Assembly: GCF_003020585.1 (NCBI RefSeq) | Contig: NZ_PXUE01000002.1 | Span: forward strand, 248,001 to 312,000 | Source: Chryseobacterium aurantiacum | GTDB lineage: Bacteria; Bacteroidota; Bacteroidia; Flavobacteriales; Weeksellaceae | Direction of reading: 5' to 3' | DNA: 64,000 bases | In this document: one piece after another, positions 58,547 through 64,000 of the stretch | How the letters are laid out: each line of letters opens with the position of its first letter | Numbering within the stretch: the first letter of the stretch is position 1 | Notes under the pieces: generated by a model | Seen by the model: the letters and a program-made list of their open reading frames with translations, nothing else | Databases searched by the model: none | What the model was told of the DNA's origin: nothing | Made by a program: the position numbers and the translations under genes

Positions 58547-60340
58547 GTATGAAAAACCAATATGGAACCATCTTTGAGGCATGTCTACACCAAATGCTTC
58601 CGTATATTTTGTATTGGTTACATTATTAATTAAAACATACACAGAATAGTCCTTTTGGGTAAAGCTCAATTTTTCATCCAAAAGATTGTAAGTCCCCAGA
58701 TTTACTCTTTCATTATATCGGTACGCTAGTTCATTCGTAAAGCTTTTAAGAAACTTGGTTTCCAATTTAGCAATAAACTGATGTTTCAGATTATCCAGAA
58801 TATATCTTGAAACAAGCTCATTGGGTTCTTTGTACTTACTGTCAATATAAGTATATCCTACTGTATATTTTAACCAATCTGCTACTCTATGATTAAGCTC
58901 GGCTTCTATTCCTTTAATCTTAATATCTCCCACATTTCCGGCAGCCCAAGCATCATCATTAATGTCTTTTTTAACCCAATCGATAGAATTTTTGGAATCC
59001 CTTAAAAACCCACTTACTTTTGCTAAAATATTTTTGTTCTGATACTGATATCCAACTTCGGATGAAATAGCATTTTCAGGCTGTAAATTGGGGTTTCCAA
59101 GCTCAGTCGGGCTTATATAATAAAGTTCTGTAAAAGTCGGAATACGATGTACTTTTGCAATATTTCCATAGATCTTACTGTTAGGGGTAAAGTTATACCC
59201 TACGTCTAATCCCGGATAGAAAAAGTTCCCTTCCTTGGAATAATTTGCCCATGAAATTCCGGGACTTATATTCAGTTTTTTATCCAATAAAGAAAAGTGA
59301 TGCTCAAAGAATACCTGCGATACAAAACGATTTGGATTTCCCAGGTTACTGCTCACCAAAAGTTCCTTTCTTAACTCAAAACCAACTCCGGTTGTTCCCA
59401 ATCCCCATTGGTAGCTGGAGTTCACTTCTCCACCTACATTGTTTCCAATATGCATATTTCTGTATCCATTAGGATTTTGTCTGGTATAAAGGTACATGTC
59501 CTGCCCTCTCCTCCAGTATACATTAGAATTAAGCTTTAATTTCCCGAAAGTTTGCTGATGCGCTACACTTACAATGGAAGCCTGCATTTCTTCATACTGA
59601 TCTCTTGCTTTCTTGGAGGCATAAAATCCATTTGCTCCAAATTTTTTCTCTGCAAAGCCAGCCTGAAGCCTTAGATCACCATTTTTAATATTCAATTTTC
59701 CCTGATAAAATACATTCCTGATTTCGTAATCAGTATTGTACATATACCCTTGTGAAGCGGAAGAATTAGCCTGAAGTGTATTTGAGAATTTTTCATTTCC
59801 CATCTGCGCATTAAAGCCTAAACCATAGGATGCATTATCCCCTCCTTCGGCACTTATCTTAACACGCTTCCCAGGAGTTGTCTTTGTAATAACATTGATA
59901 ACACCCGCATAGGCATTCTGTCCAAAACGTCGGGCTGCAGGACCTTTTATGATCTCTATTTTTTCTACATCCTCCAGGTCTACAGGAAGATTCATGGAGT
60001 TATGACCCGTCTGGGAATCATTCATTCGGATTCCGTTCAATAGCAATAATACCTGTTCAAAAGAACTTCCACGGAAGCCTATATCACTCTGCACTCCGTT
60101 CGCTCCTCTTCTTCGGATATCCATACCCGGAACCTGTTGAAGAATCTCGTCAATACTTTTGGAGGGAGAATTAGCAATATCTTCCTTTGTAATGACAGTA
60201 ATATTCTGATTGGCACTTTTATAAGGTGTAGAAATAAATTTACCCTGAAATTCAATATTTTCTATATCCGTTGTCTTTTCCTGTGCGTTTACCCAAAGCA
60301 AAGATCCAAGAAAAAAAGCACTTCCTATCTTTTTGATCAT
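58529..60340 (-). CDS. TonB-dependent outer-membrane receptor (BtuB-like)
   Basis: From ATG 60340 (MIKKIGSAFFLGSLLWVNAQ) the product is 603 residues with a signal peptide, a TonB box-like start, a plug domain (NITVITKEDIANSPSKSIDE; LQQVPGMDIRRRGANGVQSD; VEKIEIIKGPAARRFGQNAY; AGVINVITK) and a 22-strand barrel ending GFSYTINIK. It lacks the carboxypeptidase-regulatory domain of SusC-type receptors and resembles BtuB-size receptors for cobalamin or siderophores; the ligand is not predictable. A full promoter starts transcription near 60366, which rules out the longer frame from 60415. Confidence 0.92.
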   Translation of the reverse strand: MIKKIGSAFFLGSLLWVNAQEKTTDIENIEFQGKFISTPYKSANQNITVITKEDIANSPSKSIDEILQQVPGMDIRRRGANGVQSDIGFRGSSFEQVLLLLNGIRMNDSQTGHNSMNLPVDLEDVEKIEIIKGPAARRFGQNAYAGVINVITKTTPGKRVKISAEGGDNASYGLGFNAQMGNEKFSNTLQANSSASQGYMYNTDYEIRNVFYQGKLNIKNGDLRLQAGFAEKKFGANGFYASKKARDQYEEMQASIVSVAHQQTFGKLKLNSNVYWRRGQDMYLYTRQNPNGYRNMHIGNNVGGEVNSSYQWGLGTTGVGFELRKELLVSSNLGNPNRFVSQVFFEHHFSLLDKKLNISPGISWANYSKEGNFFYPGLDVGYNFTPNSKIYGNIAKVHRIPTFTELYYISPTELGNPNLQPENAISSEVGYQYQNKNILAKVSGFLRDSKNSIDWVKKDINDDAWAAGNVGDIKIKGIEAELNHRVADWLKYTVGYTYIDSKYKEPNELVSRYILDNLKHQFIAKLETKFLKSFTNELAYRYNERVNLGTYNLLDEKLSFTQKDYSVYVLINNVTNTKYTEAFGVDMPQRWFHIGFSYTINIK

Positions 60341-60370
60341 AATCGTTTCCGTAGTTTCTTTTAACAGATT

Positions 60371-60402
60371 CAAAAGTAAGGGAGTTCGTGTAGACAGGCA
60401 AA
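60371..60402 (-). promoter_or_regulatory. Consensus promoter of the TonB receptor
   Basis: On the minus strand, TTTG (60402-60399), a 20-base spacer and TACTTTTG (60378-60371) match the Bacteroidota promoter. The start at 60340 is 31 bases past the -7 box. Confidence 0.72.
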
Positions 60403-60417
60403 TGATACTTGTCATAA

Positions 60418-60444
60418 AAAATGCAGCATAGTGTGCTGCATTTT
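60418..60444 (-). terminator. Orphan terminator-like hairpin upstream of the TonB promoter
   Basis: AAAATGCAGCA and TGCTGCATTTT form a perfect 11-bp stem with a 5-base loop. On the minus strand it is followed by six T residues, so it looks like a leftward terminator, but no gene is visible between it and uvrA. Confidence 0.6.
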
Positions 60445-60773
60445 GTGTGTCCGAGGGAGTGGTTTTCTATCTTTTTCTCATTAAATGTGTAACTAGATCT
60501 CTGAATAATTTTCTCATTTCTATATTACATATTTATGAATACAATTTTAAATAATTTTAAAACATAAAACAATACCTTAATGAAAAAACACACTTAAGAT
60601 CCATAAACCATTTATAATACGATAAAAATAAATTGGAAAAACTGAATAAGTCCACAAAACACTTTTCAATTTTCTTTTTTAGGGTCTCCTTTTTCATCTT
60701 CCAACATCCTTTTTGGATTCAAAATATATTATTTTAGAAATAGAGCAATCGTAAATTTTCGCCAAAAAATTCG
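60445..60773. other. A+T-rich intergenic region upstream of uvrA
   Basis: About 330 bases without a credible gene or tRNA-like fold. Because a leftward terminator-like hairpin lies at its left end, a short leftward RNA could be made here, but no promoter of full consensus is seen. Confidence 0.4.
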
Positions 60774-60781
60774 TAATTTTG
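60774..60781 (+). promoter_or_regulatory. -7 element of uvrA transcript
   Basis: TAATTTTG matches TAnnTTTG. Transcription would begin near 60787, leaving a leader of about 180 bases before uvrA, unusually long for this window. Confidence 0.55.
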
Positions 60782-60864
60782 TGGGTCTTAATTTTACAAT
60801 TAAATCATTCTTTTTCAAATGTATTTCTGGACAGCATTATACAAACAGACTGTCTCATGATCAG

Positions 60865-60972
60865 ATGAGTTTGGAAAGAAATTCAAGAGTTCAATTGATG
60901 ACAGCCCTAGAATATTCTAAGGCAGAACACCATTATACTGGCAGACATGATGCTGTGCAGTTACTTTTATGA
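60865..60972 (+). CDS. Possible 35-aa leader ORF coupled to uvrA
   Basis: Within the long uvrA leader an ATG at 60865 opens a 35-codon frame (MSLERNSRVQLMTALEYSKA...HDAVQLLL) whose TGA overlaps the uvrA ATG (ATGA). The same frame is open back to 60781, but the promoter makes earlier starts unlikely. The overlap suggests translational coupling; no family is recognised, and chance cannot be excluded. Confidence 0.3.
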   Translation: MSLERNSRVQLMTALEYSKAEHHYTGRHDAVQLLL

Positions 60973-63770
60973 ATAAACAAAATATGGCTAATACTACAGA
61001 AATAGACATAAAGAAACAGATCTACGTTAAGAATGCACATCTTAACAATCTGAAACATATAGATGTCCTGATTCCCAAAAACAAATTGATTGTCATTACG
61101 GGAGTCTCAGGAAGCGGTAAATCTTCATTGGCTTTCGATACAATTTATGCAGAAGGACAGAGAAGATATGTTGAAAGCTTAAGTTCTTATGCCCGTCAGT
61201 TTTTAGGAAAACTTGAAAAACCTAAAGTTGATGACATTAAAGGTCTTGCCCCTTCCATTGCCATCCAGCAGAAAGTAATTTCTTCCAATCCACGTTCTAC
61301 AGTAGGAACATCCACTGAGATCTACGATTATATGAAGCTTTTATTTGCCAGAATTGGAAAAACATTTTCTCCTGTTTCTGGTGAGGAAGTGAAGAAAGAT
61401 TCGGTTTCTGATGTCGTGGATTTTATTAAGGCTTCTAAAAAAGATACTTCCTTTTTATTAACTGCCCCTTTGGAGTATGACGCAGATAACTTTAAGGAAA
61501 CCCTTAATATCTTAAAACTTGCAGGTTTTACCAGGCTTGAGATCAATGGAAATCTTGCCGGAATTGAAGATCTTGAAAGCTTTGGATTTACTCCGGAAAA
61601 AGGAATGATCATCAATCTTGTTATTGACCGTTTTGCCTACGAAGAAGATGAGAGTTTTTTACAAAGATTGGCAGACTCTATTCAGATGGCTTTTTATGAA
61701 GGCCGTGGTCATTGTTCTTTAAAAAATACAGATACCGAAAAAGTAAAGGAATTCTCCAATAAGTTTGAACTGGACGGAATGGAATTTCTTGAACCCAATG
61801 TTCACTTTTTCAGTTTCAATAATCCATACGGAGCATGCCCCGCTTGTGAGGGATATGGAAAAGTCATCGGAATTGATGAAGACCTTGTTGTTCCCAACAA
61901 AACTTTATCCATCTATGAAGATGCCGTGGTCTGCTGGAGAGGAGAAACCATGAGCGAATGGAAAAAAGATTTCATAAAAAAAGCAGGCGACTTTCCGATC
62001 CATAAGCCTTATCATCAATTAACAAAGGAACAGAAGAACTTCCTTTGGAAAGGTGACGGGAAAGGCAATTTTCCATGCATTAATAACTTCTTCAAGATGC
62101 TTGAAGAAAATCTTTATAAAATTCAATACCGGGTTATGCTTTCCCGTTACAGAGGAAAAACCCTGTGTCCTACTTGTGAAGGATTGAGACTTCGTGAAGA
62201 AACCAGCTGGGTAAAAGTAGATGGGCATAACATTCAATCCATGATTGAACTTCCATTGGATGAACTTGCTCCATTAATCAATAGTCTTCAACTTTCGGAT
62301 CATGATAAAGAAGTTGCCAAAAGGCTTCTATATGAGATTACAACCCGTCTTGAGTTTTTATTGAAAGTGGGTTTAGGTTACCTTACCTTAAACAGAACCT
62401 CCAATACCCTTTCAGGAGGGGAAAGCCAGAGAATTAACCTGGCAACAAGCTTGGGAAGTTCGCTGGTGGGTTCTATCTATATATTAGATGAACCATCCAT
62501 TGGGCTGCATTCCAAGGATACGGAAAACCTTATTGGAGTACTAAAGAATCTTCGTAACCTTGGAAATACCGTGATTGTAGTAGAACATGATGAAGATGTA
62601 ATGCGCGCTGCCGATTATATTATTGACATTGGCCCTGAAGCAGGTTATCTAGGTGGTGAATTGGTATTTGCAGGAGACTATAATGATCTTAAAAAAGCCA
62701 ACACTCTTACCTCAGAATATCTTACTGGAAGACTTGAAATAGAGGTTCCAAAGAAACGTAGAAAAGGAAAAGAATGGATTCATATCAAAGGTGCCCGTCA
62801 GAATAACCTTAAAAATATAGATGTAGACGTTCCTCTGGAAAGTCTGGTCGTAATTTCAGGAGTTTCCGGAAGTGGAAAATCTACCCTGATGAGGGAAATT
62901 CTAACCAATGACATTCAGATCCAGCTGGGAATGGGTGGCAAAAAAGGAGACTATGACTCAGTAGAATTCCCAAAGAAACTAATCAAGAATATTGAATTGA
63001 TTGACCAAAACCCAATTGGAAAATCATCCCGTTCAAATCCTGTTACTTATCTTAAAGCCTATGACGATATCCGAGATCTTTTTGCCAAGCAGAAAATCTC
63101 AAAAATGATGGGTTATAAACCTAAACACTTCTCTTTCAATGTAGATGGTGGAAGGTGTGATGAATGTAAAGGAGAAGGGGTAATTAATGTTTCCATGCAG
63201 TTTATGGCTGATATTGAACTGGAATGTGAAGTTTGCAAAGGAACACGATTCAAAAATGAAATCCTTGAGGTTAAATTTGACGAAAAAAGCATTTCAGATA
63301 TTCTTCACATGACCGTTGATGAAGCATTGGAATTCTTCAAGGATAATAAGGAAGAGAAAATTGTTACCAAACTAAGACCTTTACAGGAAGTTGGTTTAGG
63401 TTATTTACAGTTGGGTCAAAGCTCTTCTACCCTTTCCGGTGGTGAGGCACAGCGTGTAAAACTGGCTTCATTCCTTGTAAAAGGAGTAACTACGGATAAA
63501 ACTTTATTTATCTTTGATGAACCTTCCACGGGGCTTCACTTCCATGATATTCAGAAGCTTTTAAAATCACTACAGGCATTGATTGACCTTGGTCACTCAG
63601 TTATTGTGATTGAACATCAACCGGATATCATTAAGTGTGCAGATTATATCATCGATATCGGTCCGGAAGCAGGAAAACATGGTGGAGAAGTAGTATTTGC
63701 CGGGACGCCAGAGGACTTGATAAAAAATAAAAAGTCTTATACAGCAAAATACATCAAGGAAAAACTTTAA
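60969..63770 (+). CDS. uvrA: Excinuclease ABC subunit UvrA
   Basis: The 933-residue protein has two ABC ATPase modules: Walker A GVSGSGKSSLAFDTI (about 44-58) and GVSGSGKSTL (about 635-645), signatures NTLSGGESQRINLA and STLSGGEAQRVKLA, and Walker B YILDEPSIGLHS and FIFDEPSTGLHF. Zinc-binding cysteine pairs occur in CPACEGYG, CPTCEGLR and CDECKGEG/CEVCKGTR. The UvrB-binding and insertion domains are of normal size. It finds bulky DNA lesions and loads UvrB. A second ATG at 60984 (MANTTEIDIKKQIYVKNAHL) is an alternative start giving the more family-like N-terminus. Confidence 0.97.
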   Translation: MNKQNMANTTEIDIKKQIYVKNAHLNNLKHIDVLIPKNKLIVITGVSGSGKSSLAFDTIYAEGQRRYVESLSSYARQFLGKLEKPKVDDIKGLAPSIAIQQKVISSNPRSTVGTSTEIYDYMKLLFARIGKTFSPVSGEEVKKDSVSDVVDFIKASKKDTSFLLTAPLEYDADNFKETLNILKLAGFTRLEINGNLAGIEDLESFGFTPEKGMIINLVIDRFAYEEDESFLQRLADSIQMAFYEGRGHCSLKNTDTEKVKEFSNKFELDGMEFLEPNVHFFSFNNPYGACPACEGYGKVIGIDEDLVVPNKTLSIYEDAVVCWRGETMSEWKKDFIKKAGDFPIHKPYHQLTKEQKNFLWKGDGKGNFPCINNFFKMLEENLYKIQYRVMLSRYRGKTLCPTCEGLRLREETSWVKVDGHNIQSMIELPLDELAPLINSLQLSDHDKEVAKRLLYEITTRLEFLLKVGLGYLTLNRTSNTLSGGESQRINLATSLGSSLVGSIYILDEPSIGLHSKDTENLIGVLKNLRNLGNTVIVVEHDEDVMRAADYIIDIGPEAGYLGGELVFAGDYNDLKKANTLTSEYLTGRLEIEVPKKRRKGKEWIHIKGARQNNLKNIDVDVPLESLVVISGVSGSGKSTLMREILTNDIQIQLGMGGKKGDYDSVEFPKKLIKNIELIDQNPIGKSSRSNPVTYLKAYDDIRDLFAKQKISKMMGYKPKHFSFNVDGGRCDECKGEGVINVSMQFMADIELECEVCKGTRFKNEILEVKFDEKSISDILHMTVDEALEFFKDNKEEKIVTKLRPLQEVGLGYLQLGQSSSTLSGGEAQRVKLASFLVKGVTTDKTLFIFDEPSTGLHFHDIQKLLKSLQALIDLGHSVIVIEHQPDIIKCADYIIDIGPEAGKHGGEVVFAGTPEDLIKNKKSYTAKYIKEKL

Positions 63771-63780
63771 AATTAAATAT

Positions 63781-63811
63781 AAACAGAGAGCAATTGTTCT
63801 CTGTTTTTTTT
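63781..63811 (+). terminator. Terminator of uvrA
   Basis: AAACAGAGA and TCTCTGTTT form a 9-bp stem with an 8-base loop followed by five further T residues, 10 bases after the uvrA stop. Confidence 0.88.
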
Positions 63812-64000
63812 AGCTATAACGGGAATTTCTACGAAAGATGAAGCATTCTGAATTGCAGATATCCATACACAGAATGTATCCTAAATTAATTGTTGTTGTG
63901 GAGTCAAGCTAGACTTATCCACAAAAAAATGTGGATAACTTGTGAATTTTAACATTAAATTCACATTTCGTATTAAAAATAGTAGTACATTTACTATGTA
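63812..64000. other. Right-edge intergenic region
   Basis: About 190 bases after the uvrA terminator hold no supported gene up to the window end. The notable content is the DnaA-box pair listed separately, followed by an A+T-rich stretch (63939-63990). Confidence 0.5.
63915..63938. promoter_or_regulatory. Inverted pair of consensus DnaA boxes
   Basis: TTATCCACA at 63915-63923 and its reverse complement TGTGGATAA at 63930-63938 are both exact matches to the high-affinity DnaA box and are separated by six A residues. An A+T-rich region follows. The pair could belong to the chromosomal origin, to a DnaA-titration site, or to a DnaA-regulated promoter at the window edge. Confidence 0.65.

Noticed and set aside
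63838-63912. 24-codon frame after uvrA
   Set aside because: Very short, no promoter, and no similarity I can recognise.

Overview
The window looks like a chromosomal segment of a Bacteroidota bacterium of the Flavobacteriia, most probably Chryseobacterium or a close Weeksellaceae relative. The sequence is A+T-rich, Shine-Dalgarno sites are mostly absent, and many genes are preceded by the Bacteroidota -7 promoter element TAnnTTTG, often only a few bases before the start codon. Marker genes agree: PorQ of the type IX secretion system, an Omp85-type lipoprotein (TamL), a fused ResB/CcsA cytochrome c synthase, a GEVED/FN3 surface protein, L-lysine 6-aminotransferase, and a short bacteriocin-like peptide of a kind I associate with Chryseobacterium. 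I see no rRNA, tRNA, CRISPR array, transposase or prophage.

Layout. 1-4.6 kb: a truncated secreted adhesin-like gene, a TPR/AraC membrane regulator with a regulator-less partner, and two very small genes. 4.6-12 kb: a MarR/GNAT pair with a palindromic operator, then a leftward operon of GbsR/MarR-type regulator, periplasmic adaptor, RND pump and outer-membrane factor. 12.1-16.1 kb: a GNAT enzyme, a DUF2007 protein and two lysine-catabolic enzymes (lysine 6-aminotransferase and a P6C/aminoadipate-semialdehyde dehydrogenase). 16.2-25.1 kb: a 49-aa membrane peptide, an SPFH/ribbon-helix-helix pair, CcsBA, a Crp/Fnr-type regulator beside a secreted isochorismatase-like hydrolase, and two secreted surface-type proteins. 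25.7-31.5 kb: ftsK, lolA-like, lptF/G-like and a secreted unknown. 31.6-36.1 kb: a KASIII enzyme, frr and pyrH, with a class-3 lipase gene lying in the opposite direction between frr and pyrH. 36.3-42.8 kb: porQ, cmk, a YtxH/holin-like envelope trio, a TrmH-type methyltransferase and tamL. 42.8-47.8 kb: SanA-like, a PaaE-like reductase, a TlpA-like lipoprotein, and a FecCD/FecE-type ABC importer split by a GxxExxY gene. 47.8-56.6 kb: a MarR repressor and a fatty-acid beta-oxidation operon (fadN-, fadA- and fadE-like) carrying two passenger genes. 56.9-64 kb: YegP, a small HD hydrolase, a DUF2490 protein, a BtuB-type TonB receptor, uvrA and a pair of consensus DnaA boxes.

Most genes are housekeeping or envelope functions. 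The accessory signals are the passenger genes that split conserved clusters (GxxExxY in an ABC operon, S23-like and a 758-aa protein in the fad operon, lipase between frr and pyrH), the clear operator-like palindromes (twin 20-bp copies before the fad MarR gene; 16-bp beside the isochorismatase promoter; 12-bp before the MarR/GNAT pair), the overlapping divergent 5' ends of trmH-like and tamL, and the inverted DnaA boxes at the right edge. I found no large, clearly new defence or biosynthetic system. The best candidates for something undescribed are the small peptides and the regulatory and insertion architecture listed in the findings.
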